Positions 23,534-31,710 of a DNA stretch of 64,000 nucleotides are shown here, piece after piece. Made by a program: the position numbers and the translations under genes. A model generated the notes under the pieces. It was not told where the DNA came from, searched no databases, and saw only the letters and a program-made list of their open reading frames with translations. The DNA is from Solirubrobacter sp044865965. GTDB lineage: Bacteria; Actinomycetota; Thermoleophilia; Solirubrobacterales; Solirubrobacteraceae. The DNA is taken from NCBI GenBank assembly GCA_044865965.1, contig JBIOTP010000097.1, positions 1 to 64,000 on the forward strand, written 5' to 3'. How positions within the stretch are numbered: the stretch's first letter is position 1; every line of letters starts with the position of its first letter.

Positions 23534-23535
23534 AT

Positions 23536-24669
23536 CTACACGAAGAAGAAGACCACGCCGAGCACGACGTAGACCGCGAGGAGCTGCAGCCCCTCGAACC
23601 ACGTCGTCTCGCCCTCGTGCGTGACGTGGGTGGCGATGATCACGGCCAGCAGGATCGCGCCCAGCTCCAGCGAGCTGAACTCGAGCGCCATCGGGAACGG
23701 CCCGATCACGAACGAGAAGAGCACCAGCACCGGGACGGCGAACAGCGCGATCTGCGCGCTCGAGCCGATCGCGATGCCGATCGACAGGTCGAGCTTGTCG
23801 CGCGCCGCGAAGTAGACGGCGACCCAGTGCTCGGCCGCGTTGCCCACGATCGCCACCACGATCAGGCTGACGAAGAACGGCGACAGGCCGATGCCCGCCG
23901 ACGCCTCCTCGATCGAGCCGACGAGGATCTCCGACATCACGCCCACCGCCGCGCCGGCGATCGCGAGCGCGAGCATGCTGCGGCGGATCGACCAGGCGTG
24001 ATGCACCTCTTCCTCCTCGTCCATCTGCGGGTTGAAGAGGTCGCGGTGCGTCTTGAGCGAGAACCACAGCCCGGCGCCGTAGGAGGCGAGCAGGACGACC
24101 GAGACGAGCGCCGACATCAGCTCGACGTCGCTCGAGAAGCGCGGCGCCTCCTCGGCCGGCCGCGGCAGCGAGTCGCCGGTCGCCAGCAGGAACAGCCCCG
24201 GCAGCAGGATCGCGACGCACGCCAGCAGCAGCAGCGTGGACTGGGAGCTCGCGATCGTGGCCAGGAACCTCTGCCGGTCGCGCCCCCAGCCGCCGATCAG
24301 CATCGAGGCGCCCATCACGAGCAGCAGGTTGCCGAGGATCGAGCCGACGAGCGACGCCTTGACGACCTCGTGCAGGCCGGCATCCAGCGCGAACATCGCG
24401 ATGATCAGCTCCGGCGCGTTGCCGAACGTGACATTGAGCAGCCCGCCGATCCCCGGCCCGGCGCGCGCCGCGAGCTCCTCCGTCGCCCGCCCCATCAGGG
24501 CCGCGGTCGGCACGACGCCCAGCGCGGAGGAGAAGAACACGATCGTGGCGCCCGCCTCGGCCAGGTCCAGCGCGACGGCGATCGGGATGAACGGGACCAG
24601 GAGGTACGGCCAGCCCTGCCCGCTGAACAGGAAGCGCCGCAGATTGAACGGGACGCGTTCGGCGGTCAC
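23536..24669 (-). CDS. Ca2+/H+ antiporter (CaCA superfamily, Cax-like)
   Basis: Membrane exchanger of 377 residues with about eleven hydrophobic segments. Both alpha-repeats are present: GNAPELIIAMFAL near residue 84 and GNAAEHWVAVYFAARDKLD in the second half, including the ion-binding Glu of each. An acidic loop (DEEEEVHHA) separates the halves, as in Cax/ChaA. Exports Ca2+ in exchange for protons. Starts at a GTG; TAGGCT lies 8 nt upstream. Confidence 0.93.
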   Translation of the reverse strand: MTAERVPFNLRRFLFSGQGWPYLLVPFIPIAVALDLAEAGATIVFFSSALGVVPTAALMGRATEELAARAGPGIGGLLNVTFGNAPELIIAMFALDAGLHEVVKASLVGSILGNLLLVMGASMLIGGWGRDRQRFLATIASSQSTLLLLACVAILLPGLFLLATGDSLPRPAEEAPRFSSDVELMSALVSVVLLASYGAGLWFSLKTHRDLFNPQMDEEEEVHHAWSIRRSMLALAIAGAAVGVMSEILVGSIEEASAGIGLSPFFVSLIVVAIVGNAAEHWVAVYFAARDKLDLSIGIAIGSSAQIALFAVPVLVLFSFVIGPFPMALEFSSLELGAILLAVIIATHVTHEGETTWFEGLQLLAVYVVLGVVFFFV

Positions 24670-24677
24670 CGCCGCCG

Positions 24678-24683
24678 AGCCTA
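24678..24683 (-). promoter_or_regulatory. -10 hexamer of the antiporter gene
   Basis: TAGGCT on the minus strand ends 8 nt before the GTG at 24669, consistent with a leaderless mRNA. Confidence 0.45.
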
Positions 24684-24712
24684 CTGCGATCCGAAGATGA
24701 GAGTCGGCTGAG

Positions 24713-25501
24713 CTAGGAGTGGTCGAGCGCCTTCAGGAGCTCGCTGAACGGCCGCGCGTGCTCGGGCTCCGGGATCTTCTGGTCCTCGCCGACCCGCGCG
24801 AGGCTGAGATCGAGCGTGAAGCGCGCGTCCCGTGTCGCGCCGGCCACCGTGAGGCGGCGCAGGACGTGATCTGCGGCGCCGGTGTAGATCGCGACCGACA
24901 CCCGCTTGGCGGCGGCGATCGCCCGGGAGCGATCGGCGGGCGTGAGCTTCTCTCCGGCGCCCGGCAGGCTGAGCGCGCGCGAGAGCCGCTCGACGTCGTC
25001 GATCACGCGCGCGACGTCGGCGTCGCCGGTGATCTTGATGGTGTCGCCCGCGGCCGTCTGGCGCGGATCGCGCAGCCAGCGCGTGAGGTCGATCCGGCCC
25101 TTCGCCGCGAGCGCCTGCTCGTAGCCGGCGGCCACCTGGCGGGCGAGGAGGTCGGCCACCTCGTAATCGACGCCCTGCAGCCCCACGTAGCCCTTCTCGC
25201 CGGTCCAGGTCGCGCTCGCCGTGTAGCGCTCGCCGCCCTCGTCGACCTTGCCGGCGAGGTGGAACTTCGGCAGCCGGCCGTCCTGGCTGACGTAGGCGCC
25301 GGTGAGCCGCGCCGTCACGTGGCTCTCGGCGTCGACCGTCAGCCGCGCGTCGATGCTCGCCGACTTCATCTGGCCGAGGTTGTCGAGCGTGTCGCGCAGG
25401 ACGGCGTCGACGTTCGTGCCCGAGTTGGCGAGCTCGGGGCCCCCGCCGCAACCGGCGATCAGGCCCACGGCGACCAAGAGTGCGAGCAGGCGCGGCAACA
25501 T
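24713..25501 (-). CDS. LprG/LppX-like lipoprotein
   Basis: Envelope lipoprotein of 262 residues. The signal peptide ends in the lipobox LIAGC (Cys ~18). The mature part has the pattern of the LppX_LprAFG family: a half-barrel with a hydrophobic cavity that carries lipids. SASIDARLTVDAESHVTARLTGAY and DYEVADLLARQVAAGYEQ are visible. Mycobacterial relatives ferry lipids to the outer membrane. I use the ATG at 25501; an in-frame ATG at 25525 would fall in the -10 region. It is divergent from the epimerase-like gene with a ~30-bp gap. Confidence 0.8.
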   Translation of the reverse strand: MLPRLLALLVAVGLIAGCGGGPELANSGTNVDAVLRDTLDNLGQMKSASIDARLTVDAESHVTARLTGAYVSQDGRLPKFHLAGKVDEGGERYTASATWTGEKGYVGLQGVDYEVADLLARQVAAGYEQALAAKGRIDLTRWLRDPRQTAAGDTIKITGDADVARVIDDVERLSRALSLPGAGEKLTPADRSRAIAAAKRVSVAIYTGAADHVLRRLTVAGATRDARFTLDLSLARVGEDQKIPEPEHARPFSELLKALDHS

Positions 25502-25515
25502 CGGCAGGGGAGGCG

Positions 25516-25525
25516 AGCCTAGCAT
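25516..25525. promoter_or_regulatory. Overlapping divergent -10 hexamers
   Basis: TAGCAT (25520-25525, plus) lies 6 nt before the GTG at 25532. TAGGCT (25521-25516, minus) lies 14 nt before the ATG at 25501. The two hexamers share 2 bp, so transcription in the two directions should be mutually exclusive at any moment. Inferred. Confidence 0.45.
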
Positions 25526-25531
25526 TGGGGA

Positions 25532-26872
25532 GTGGCGCCGAGACGGACCTGCTGTTGCGCGCTCGTGGCGATCCTCTGCAGCCTCGCGGCCGCGCCGGCG
25601 GCCGCGGCGGCCGCCCGCACGACGGTGATCGGGGAGCTCGAGCGGCTGGCGCCGCCGGACTACGCGGCCAAGCGGGCGGCCTACGAGCATGCGAAGGACC
25701 TGGTCAAGCGGCTGCGCGGGGTGCGCCGGGCGGAGCTCGGGGGCGTCGTGGCCGACCTCGAGAACATGGCGTCGCGCCACCAGCTCACGGCGTCCCGGCT
25801 CGGCCCGCTGTGGCTCACGCTGGAGCGCAACATCCAGTGGTGGACGACGAGCCCGCTGCTGGCCGACGGCCAGCGCGTCGGCTTCCCGGATTCCGAGCTC
25901 GTCTGGCAGGAGTACCGCGGCCACGGGATCCAGCTCCAGTGGCTGGCGACGTTCGGCAAGCTCAACGGCCTGTGGACGGGCGGCCGCCGCTACGACGCGC
26001 GCGCCGGGCGGCTGATCGACGAGATCCTGCCGCTCGCGAGCGAGCGCGCCGGCGGGCTGGCGTGGGAGTACCTGTTCCCGTTCGACGGCCAGCGGCCGCC
26101 GTGGGTCAGCTCGCTCGCGCAGGGCACCGGCCTGCAGGCGCTCGCACGCGCGGCGATCCGGCTCGGCCGGCAGGCCGACGTCCTGCCCGCCGCCCAGCGC
26201 GGGCTCGGCATCTTCCTGACCACGCCGCCCGAGGGCGTGCGCGTGGACGCCGACGGCGGCGCGCACTACCTGCAGTACTCCGGGCTGCCCGAGCTGCGCG
26301 TCCTCAACGGCTTCATCCAGTCGCTCGTGGGGCTGTTCGACTACGCCGGGCTGACCGGCGACCCCACCGCGCGCAACCTGTTCGCGGCCGGCGACGCTGC
26401 GGCGCGCGCGGAGGTCCCGCGGTTCGACACCGGCGCCTGGTCGCTGTACTCGCGCGGGTCGCTGACGCGCGAGTCCGACCTCGGCTATCACCGGCTCCTG
26501 CGCGACTTCCTGGGCCAGCTGTGCTCGCGCACGGGCGCGCTCGAGTACTGCAGCGCGGCCCAGCACTTCACCGGCTATCTGACGATCCCGCCCGTGCTCG
26601 CGCTCCTGCCGTCCACGCTGCGGGCCGGCCGCGAGGGGCGGCTGCGGTTCAAGCTCTCGAAGATCGCGCGCCTGAGCGTGCGCGTGGCGCGCGGGGACAA
26701 AGTGGTCTTGGCGCGGACCCTCGGCGCGGTCGGGCGCGGCACGCGGTCGCTGGAGTGGCGGGTGCCGCGGCGCACCGGCGAGTACATGCTGACGGTGTCG
26801 GCGACCGACCTCGCCGGCAACCCGGCCGCGGTCACCGGGACCGTGGAGGTGACCCGGAAGAGGGACTCCTAG
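25532..26872 (+). CDS. Secreted D-glucuronyl C5-epimerase-like domain protein
   Basis: The 446 residues begin with a signal peptide (LVAILCSLAAAPAAAAAA). The core resembles the C-terminal (catalytic) domain of D-glucuronyl C5-epimerases: a bulky hydrophobic start (WWTTSPLLADGQRVGFPDSE), LPELRVLNGFIQSLVGLFDY near residue 250, RFDTGAWSLYSRG near 297 and YHRLL. The last ~85 residues look like an Ig-like beta-sandwich. Family members epimerise uronic acids in heparan sulfate or related glycans; the bacterial substrate is unknown. It starts a five-gene plus-strand series. Confidence 0.75.
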   Translation: MAPRRTCCCALVAILCSLAAAPAAAAAARTTVIGELERLAPPDYAAKRAAYEHAKDLVKRLRGVRRAELGGVVADLENMASRHQLTASRLGPLWLTLERNIQWWTTSPLLADGQRVGFPDSELVWQEYRGHGIQLQWLATFGKLNGLWTGGRRYDARAGRLIDEILPLASERAGGLAWEYLFPFDGQRPPWVSSLAQGTGLQALARAAIRLGRQADVLPAAQRGLGIFLTTPPEGVRVDADGGAHYLQYSGLPELRVLNGFIQSLVGLFDYAGLTGDPTARNLFAAGDAAARAEVPRFDTGAWSLYSRGSLTRESDLGYHRLLRDFLGQLCSRTGALEYCSAAQHFTGYLTIPPVLALLPSTLRAGREGRLRFKLSKIARLSVRVARGDKVVLARTLGAVGRGTRSLEWRVPRRTGEYMLTVSATDLAGNPAAVTGTVEVTRKRDS

Positions 26873-26875
26873 ACT
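26870..26875 (+). promoter_or_regulatory. -10 TAGACT made from the epimerase-like gene stop
   Basis: TAGACT begins with the TAG stop codon (26870-26872) and lies 12 nt before the ArsA ATG (26888). It would give a 5-6 nt leader. Confidence 0.45.
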
Positions 26876-26887
26876 GCGCTGCTCGCC

Positions 26888-28060
26888 ATGCGGCCGCGGA
26901 CCATCCTCTACACGGGCAAGGGCGGCGTCGGGAAGACCTCCGTGGCGGCCGCCACCGCCCGCCGCTGCGCGGCCGCCGGCGCGCGCACAATCGTGCTCTC
27001 CACCGATCCCGCGCACTCGCTGGCCGACGCGCTGCAGGCGGACGTCGGCGGCGAGCCCGCCGAGGCCGGCGGCGGCCTGTTCGCGCAGCAGGTGCAGGCG
27101 CAGGACGAGCTCGAGCGCCACTGGAGCGCGGTGTCGGGCTGGCTCGGCGGCCTGCTGATGGAGCGCGGCGTGGACCGCATCGCCGCCGAGGAGCTGACCG
27201 TGCCGCCGGGCGGCGACGAGCTGTTCTCGCTGCTGCAGATCAAGCGCCACGTCGAGTCGGGCGACTGGGACGTGGTCGTCGTCGACTGCGCGCCGACCGG
27301 CGAGACGCTGCGGCTGCTGTCCTTCCCCGACGCAGCCCGCTGGTGGCTCGACAAGGTGTTCGGGCGCGAGCAGGCGGTGATGTCGGCGGCGCGCCCGCTC
27401 GCGCGCATGTTCCTCGACATGTCGCTGCCGGACGAGCGCGTGCTGGCCGAGATCCAGCGGCTCGTCGGGAACCTGATCGCGATGCACGAGCTGCTGCGCG
27501 ACGCGTCGCGGGTGTCGATGCGGCTCGTGATGACGCCCGACCGGATGGTCGTCGCGGAGGCGATGCGGACGTTCACCTACCTGAACCTGTACGGCTACCT
27601 GACCGACGCGGTGATCGTGAACCGGGTCTTCCCGGACGAGCTGGCCGACGGCTACTTCGGCGGCTGGCATGCGGTCCAGCGCGAGCAGCTCGCGCTCGTG
27701 GAGTCCGGCTTCGCGCCCGTCCCGCTGCTGCGTGCGCCGTACTTCGCCCACGAGGTGATCGGCCCCGCGCGGCTCGACGAGCTGGGCGAGGCGCTGTTCG
27801 GGGAGAGCGACGGCGCCGCGATCCTTCACGAGCGCCTCACCCAGGAGCTGCGCGTCGACGACGGCCTCGCCGAGCTGCGCCTGGACCTGCCGTTCGCGCG
27901 CAAGGGCGACGTCGCGCTCAAGAAGATCGGGCTGGAGCTGGTGGTGCGCGTCGACGGGCAGAAGCGCACGATCGTGCTCCCGGGCGCGCTCGCGGGATTC
28001 CGGCCGACCTCGGCGACGCTCGCCGACGGGTCGCTCGTGGTTGGATTCGAGCATGGGTGA
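26888..28060 (+). CDS. ArsA/Get3-family ATPase with C-terminal alpha-crystallin-like domain
   Basis: The 390 residues carry the deviant P-loop TGKGGVGKT at 9-17, switch I STDPAHSLADAL, switch II in VVVDCAPTGETLRLL, and the A-loop segment VVNRVFP-like (VIVNRVFPDELADGYF). The last ~80 residues (RLDLPFARKGDVALKKIGLELVVRV) match the HSP20/alpha-crystallin-like domain found on many bacterial ArsA homologues. These lack the arsenite cysteines and act as chaperone-like ATPases. There is no ars gene nearby. The ATG of the next gene overlaps its stop. Confidence 0.9.
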   Translation: MRPRTILYTGKGGVGKTSVAAATARRCAAAGARTIVLSTDPAHSLADALQADVGGEPAEAGGGLFAQQVQAQDELERHWSAVSGWLGGLLMERGVDRIAAEELTVPPGGDELFSLLQIKRHVESGDWDVVVVDCAPTGETLRLLSFPDAARWWLDKVFGREQAVMSAARPLARMFLDMSLPDERVLAEIQRLVGNLIAMHELLRDASRVSMRLVMTPDRMVVAEAMRTFTYLNLYGYLTDAVIVNRVFPDELADGYFGGWHAVQREQLALVESGFAPVPLLRAPYFAHEVIGPARLDELGEALFGESDGAAILHERLTQELRVDDGLAELRLDLPFARKGDVALKKIGLELVVRVDGQKRTIVLPGALAGFRPTSATLADGSLVVGFEHG

Positions 28061-28391
28061 GGACGAGCGCGAGGCGTTCGAGGCGGCCGAGCGGCTGGTC
28101 CGCGAGGCGCACGCGCGCGCCGAGGAGGCCGCGCGCTCGGCGGACGTGCCGCCCGCCGGCTGGCAGGTGCCGGGCTCGTCCGCGGACCGGCCGCCGTTTC
28201 CGGACCTCTCGGCGCTGATGGGGCTGCTGGAGACGGTCCGCGGCGCGATCCCGCCGGAGCTCGCCCGCCAGCTCGCCGATGCGCTGCGCGAGCTCCTGAT
28301 CGCGATCCGGGCGATCCTCGACTACTCGATCGAGCGCCTCGAGCGCCGCCCGCCGCCCGAGCCGAGCGTGGAGGACATCCCGATCCGGTGA
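28053..28391 (+). CDS. Hypothetical protein next to the ArsA ATPase
   Basis: The 112 residues overlap the ArsA stop by 8 nt (ATG 28053). Helical N-terminus (EAFEAAERLVREAHARAEEAAR), a Pro-rich middle, then an amphipathic helix (LARQLADALRELLIAIRAILDYSIERL). No membrane span or signal peptide. The tight coupling suggests it works with the ATPase, perhaps as a partner or client adaptor; this is inference. Confidence 0.75.
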   Translation: MGEDEREAFEAAERLVREAHARAEEAARSADVPPAGWQVPGSSADRPPFPDLSALMGLLETVRGAIPPELARQLADALRELLIAIRAILDYSIERLERRPPPEPSVEDIPIR

Positions 28392-29062
28392 ACCTGCGCC
28401 GCGACTTGATCGCGCTCCCGCCCGAGATGCGGCTGACGGGGATCGCCGCCGCCGCGCTCGCGCTCTCGCTGCTGCTGCCGTGGTACGACAAGGCGTTCTT
28501 CGTCTCCGGGCGCGTGGTGCACGACAGCCTGAGCGCGTTCGGGGTCTTCACGTTCGTGGAGGCGGCCGTGCTGCTGGTCGCGTTCGCGGTGCTGTTCCTC
28601 GTCTGGGCCCGCTCGCAGCGCAAGGCGTTCCACCTGCCGGGCGGCGACGGGGCGGCGATCACGCTCGCCGGCGGCTGGGCGGCGCTGCTGCTCGTGTGGC
28701 GGCTGTTCGACAAGCCCGACATCTCGGGTCCGGGGGCGACGATCGGCATCCAGTGGGGGATCTTCGGCGCGCTGCTGGCGGCCGGCGCGCTGATCGTGGC
28801 GGGCGCGCGCGTGCGAGCCGCGCACCGGCCCGAGCCGCCGAACCCGGTGGCCGAGGAGGTCGAGTGGGTCGCCCCGGCGCGCCCGCAGCCCGAGCCGCGG
28901 CCGGACCGCCGCCCGCGCGATCGGGATGCCTTCACCGAGGCGTTCCGCGAGCGGCCGGGCTGGGAGGGCGAGCCGGGCGAGGCGCCGGCGCGCCGGCGCC
29001 CGCCCGAGCCGGCGACCGAGGACGAGCCTCCGCCCGGCGACGACGCACCCCGGCTGTTCTGA
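28388..29062 (+). CDS. Four-helix membrane protein with acidic/Pro-rich tail
   Basis: The 224 residues start at a GTG that overlaps the preceding stop as GTGA. Four hydrophobic helices occupy about residues 15-145 (AAAALALSLLLPWYD, FTFVEAAVLLVAFAVLFLVW, ITLAGGWAALLLVW, GIFGALLAAGALIVAG). The last ~80 residues are Pro/Arg/Glu-rich and disordered. Function unknown; co-transcribed with the ArsA ATPase. Confidence 0.8.
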   Translation: MNLRRDLIALPPEMRLTGIAAAALALSLLLPWYDKAFFVSGRVVHDSLSAFGVFTFVEAAVLLVAFAVLFLVWARSQRKAFHLPGGDGAAITLAGGWAALLLVWRLFDKPDISGPGATIGIQWGIFGALLAAGALIVAGARVRAAHRPEPPNPVAEEVEWVAPARPQPEPRPDRRPRDRDAFTEAFRERPGWEGEPGEAPARRRPPEPATEDEPPPGDDAPRLF

Positions 29063-29131
29063 CGCGCAACCCGCGCCGTCGCGGGCCCCCCGGCCGTTCT
29101 GGCGCAACCCGCGCCGTCGCGGGCCGTTCTT
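29051..29131 (+). repeat. Duplicated hairpin after the membrane-protein gene
   Basis: The 24-bp sequences at 29064-29087 and 29102-29125 are identical and each holds CCCGCG-ccgt-CGCGGG. CGGC(T/C)GTTCT precedes each copy, and the first such block encodes the end of the upstream gene. A third GTTCT follows the second hairpin. It probably terminates the ArsA operon. Confidence 0.8.
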
Positions 29132-29137
29132 GTGACG

Positions 29138-30505
29138 ATGCGCCGTCCCGTCCTCGCCCTCGTCCTCGCCGCCTCGGCGCTCGCCCCCTCCGCCGCCGCC
29201 GCCGCGCCGCCCTGGTCGCCGCCGCAGACGCTCTCCTCGCCGCACCTCTTCGTCGACGTCCCGACGGTTGGCTTTGCCGGCAACGGCGACGGGCTCGCGA
29301 CCTGGCGGACGCAGGACGGGATCGGCGACCAGGCGACCGGCTCCGTCGACGGCGCCGCGCTCGCGCACGGCGCCGCGACATTCGGCGCCGAGTCCACACT
29401 CGCCGCCGGTCCGCGGCCGAGCCTCGTCTCGCCCCCGGTCTTCTACGGCCGGGGCGGTCGCGCGCTGGTGGCCACGCAACGCCCGGTGTCGTCCGACCCC
29501 GCCGAGCAGCGGGTGCGCCTCGCGGCGGTGTTCGGACGCGTGCCGCGCTTCTTCGCGCCCCACACGATCGCCGTCCAGCGGGGGCTGCGCGGCGCGCAGC
29601 TCGCCGCGGACTCCTCGGGCGACGCCGCGATCGCCTGGTTCCAGGACCGCGGGGTCACCACGGATCGCGTCTACGTCTCGCTCCGGCGCATCGGCGGTCA
29701 GTTCGGTCCGCCGGTGGAGCTCGGCCGTGGGCGCATCCGCTCGGTGTCGGTCGCCGTCTCGCCGCGGGGCGACGTGCTGGTCGCCTGGGACGCGCGCGGC
29801 GTCGTGCGCGCGCGCGTCAAGCCGCGGTCGCGCTCGCGCTTCGGCCCGACCGACACGATCGCCTCGGAGCCCACGTTCTTCGCCACCCTTCACACCGCGA
29901 TCGCCCCCAACGGGCGCGCGTTCGTGGCCTGGGGCGCGCAGTTCCGCTCCGAGGGCGGGTCTACGGGGCCGGTCTTCTACGAGGTGGCGGTCCGGCCGTC
30001 AGGCGCCGCCCGCTTCCGCGCCGCGCAGCTGCTGGAGCGCCAGCCGGAGACGCAGATGCAGATGGGCCTGGACCTCGCGCTGGACGCCGTGGGCCACGCG
30101 ACGGTGGCGTGGACCGGCTGGGACGGCGCGCACTACCGCGTGCGCGCCGCCGCCACCGATCCGCGCCTGGTCTTCGGGGCGCCGCAGGACGTCTCACCGC
30201 CGGGCGCGGATGCGTTCGAGGGGGCGCTCGCCGCCGCTCCCGACGGCCGCCGCCTGGTCGCGTGGACGACCGGCTCGGTCGAGGGCACCGGCGGCGCGCT
30301 GCTCGCCGCGCTCGCGCCGCCCGCCGGGCCGTTAGGCGCGCCGGAGACGGTATCCCCCGGCCTCGAGGCGCGCATCCCGGCTGCCGCCTACGACGCGCCC
30401 GGCGACCGCTGGGCGCTCGTGTGGAGCAACCGGCCGGCGGGCTCGAACGTCCCGCTCGCCGACGTGAGGACGTTCGCGCAGGCCGCGCTGCGCCCGGCGA
30501 GCTGA
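29138..30505 (+). CDS. Secreted protein with beta-propeller-like repeats
   Basis: About 455 residues with a signal peptide (VLALVLAASALAPSAAAAA). The mature part is a series of beta-rich repeats of the form GDAAIAWFQDR, GDVLVAWDARGVVRARV, GRAFVAWGAQF, GHATVAWTGWDG and GRRLVAWTTGS, about 60-70 residues apart, suggesting a beta-propeller. Such extracellular proteins are common in Solirubrobacterales-like actinobacteria and have no known enzyme motif. A GTG at 29132 is an alternative start. Confidence 0.75.
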   Translation: MRRPVLALVLAASALAPSAAAAAPPWSPPQTLSSPHLFVDVPTVGFAGNGDGLATWRTQDGIGDQATGSVDGAALAHGAATFGAESTLAAGPRPSLVSPPVFYGRGGRALVATQRPVSSDPAEQRVRLAAVFGRVPRFFAPHTIAVQRGLRGAQLAADSSGDAAIAWFQDRGVTTDRVYVSLRRIGGQFGPPVELGRGRIRSVSVAVSPRGDVLVAWDARGVVRARVKPRSRSRFGPTDTIASEPTFFATLHTAIAPNGRAFVAWGAQFRSEGGSTGPVFYEVAVRPSGAARFRAAQLLERQPETQMQMGLDLALDAVGHATVAWTGWDGAHYRVRAAATDPRLVFGAPQDVSPPGADAFEGALAAAPDGRRLVAWTTGSVEGTGGALLAALAPPAGPLGAPETVSPGLEARIPAAAYDAPGDRWALVWSNRPAGSNVPLADVRTFAQAALRPAS

Positions 30506-30509
30506 GCGG

Positions 30510-31064
30510 TCAGGCGGCCACGCGCACCGGGGCGACCTCGGCCGCCAGCTCGGCGACGATGCCGGCGAGCTCCAGCTCCAGGTCGCGGTCGGCCAGGCGG
30601 CCGTCGGAAGTGAACGCCTCGTCGGCGCCCGCCACCGGCAGCTCGCGATCGATCACGCGGGCGCCGATCGCGGCGAGCACCTTGCGCGCCTCCGCCTGCG
30701 CCCACACGGCGCCGAACATCCCCGTGCTCGCGCCCACGACGGCCGCCGGCTTGTTGCGCAGCGGGCTCTCCGCGAGCGGCCGCGAGACCCAGTCCAGCGC
30801 GTTCTTGAGCTGGCCCGGCAGCGAGTGGTTGTACTCGGGCGTCGCGACGAGCACGGCGTCGGCGTCGGCGATCGCCGTCTTCAGCGCCCGGACCGCCTCC
30901 GGCCCGGGCGCGCGGTCGTCGTCGGCGTCGTAGGGCGGGATCGCCTTGAGGCCGGGGAACTCGACCAGCTCGGCCCCCGGCGGCAGCAGCTCCCCCGCGG
31001 CGCGCAGGAGGCACGAGTTGAACGAGCCGGCGCGCAGGCTGCCCGAGAGGCCGAGAACCCGCAT
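30510..31064 (-). CDS. NAD(P)H-dependent FMN reductase (flavodoxin-like)
   Basis: The 184 residues have a flavodoxin-like fold. GLSGSLRAGSFNSCLLRAA at the N-terminus is the FMN phosphate loop, and ATPEYNHSLPGQLKNALDWV is the family signature around the isoalloxazine ring. Reduces FMN, quinones or chromate-like acceptors. It starts 2 nt after the YceI stop, so they are co-transcribed under the TetR gene opposite. Convergent with the propeller gene, with 4 bp between stops. Confidence 0.95.
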   Translation of the reverse strand: MRVLGLSGSLRAGSFNSCLLRAAGELLPPGAELVEFPGLKAIPPYDADDDRAPGPEAVRALKTAIADADAVLVATPEYNHSLPGQLKNALDWVSRPLAESPLRNKPAAVVGASTGMFGAVWAQAEARKVLAAIGARVIDRELPVAGADEAFTSDGRLADRDLELELAGIVAELAAEVAPVRVAA

Positions 31065-31066
31065 CC

Positions 31067-31612
31067 CTACTCCGCGATGAACTCGAGGTTGACGGACAGC
31101 TTGACCTCGTTGGCGAGCGCGACCCCGCCCTTGGGCAGCGGCGCGTTCCACTCGAGGCCGTACTCGGTGCGATCGACGATCGCACCGAGCTCGACGCCGA
31201 CGCGCAGGGCGCCGCCGAGCCCCGCGACGGCCTCCGTGATCGTCCCGCGCGCCTCGAGCGGCCGCGTGTGACCCTTGATCGTCAACTCGCCGTCGACGAC
31301 GAGGTTCCCTTCCTCGACGCGCACCAGCGTCGAGGCGAACGCGATCTCCGGGTAGCGCTCGGTGTCGAAGAACTCCGGTGACCGCAGGTGCGCGGCGAGG
31401 TTCTCGTCCTTGACTACGAGCGACTCGGCGCGCACACGGCCGTCCAGCCGCAGCGAGCCGTCCTCGGCCGCGGTCAGCGTCGCGTCGTAGTCCTCGAAGC
31501 GGCCGCGGAAGGTCGATACGACCATGTGCTTTACAGCGAACCCGACCGTCGAGTGGACCCGATCCGCGGTCCAGGTGCCGGCAGGGACGAGGGGTGTGGC
31601 GATGGCGCTCAT
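31067..31612 (-). CDS. YceI-family protein
   Basis: The 181 residues contain the YceI lipocalin-like barrel: GTWTADRVHSTVGFAVKHM at the start, then HLRSPEFFDTERYPEIAFAS and VVDGELTIKGHTRPL. These proteins bind isoprenoid-like molecules. No signal peptide is present, so this copy is cytoplasmic, as in many actinobacteria. The ATG at 31612 has AGGAGAG upstream. First gene of a two-gene operon divergent from a TetR regulator. Confidence 0.93.
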   Translation of the reverse strand: MSAIATPLVPAGTWTADRVHSTVGFAVKHMVVSTFRGRFEDYDATLTAAEDGSLRLDGRVRAESLVVKDENLAAHLRSPEFFDTERYPEIAFASTLVRVEEGNLVVDGELTIKGHTRPLEARGTITEAVAGLGGALRVGVELGAIVDRTEYGLEWNAPLPKGGVALANEVKLSVNLEFIAE

Positions 31613-31631
31613 GGCTCTCCTGAGAGTTGTT

Positions 31632-31647
31632 CCGGACCGTGGTCCGG
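31632..31647. promoter_or_regulatory. TetR operator, copy 1
   Basis: CCGGACCGTGGTCCGG, arms of 7 bp around GT, just upstream of the YceI gene. Same core as the site at 31677-31690. Confidence 0.7.
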
Positions 31648-31676
31648 TTGACCTGGGCGGCACTGTATCACAGAAT

Positions 31677-31690
31677 CGGACCGTGGTCCG
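31677..31690. promoter_or_regulatory. TetR operator, copy 2
   Basis: CGGACCGTGGTCCG, arms of 6 bp around GT, next to TAGTAT (31693-31698), the likely -10 of the TetR gene. The two sites are 45 bp apart centre to centre. Confidence 0.7.
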
Positions 31691-31710
31691 CTTAGTATCA
31701 TATGCGTCAT

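Noticed and set aside
24713..28054. A minus-strand open frame of more than 1100 codons.
   Set aside because: It is antisense to the epimerase-like and ArsA genes. Only the LprG-like lipoprotein at its 3' end has family support.
26888..28060. Arsenite-efflux ATPase (true ArsA).
   Set aside because: The arsenite-binding cysteines and any arsB/arsR neighbours are missing; the C-terminal alpha-crystallin-like domain fits the chaperone-like group.
31615..31626. CTCTCCTGAGAG over the YceI ribosome site as a regulatory hairpin.
   Set aside because: The loop would have only 2 nt, which is too tight for a stable RNA hairpin.
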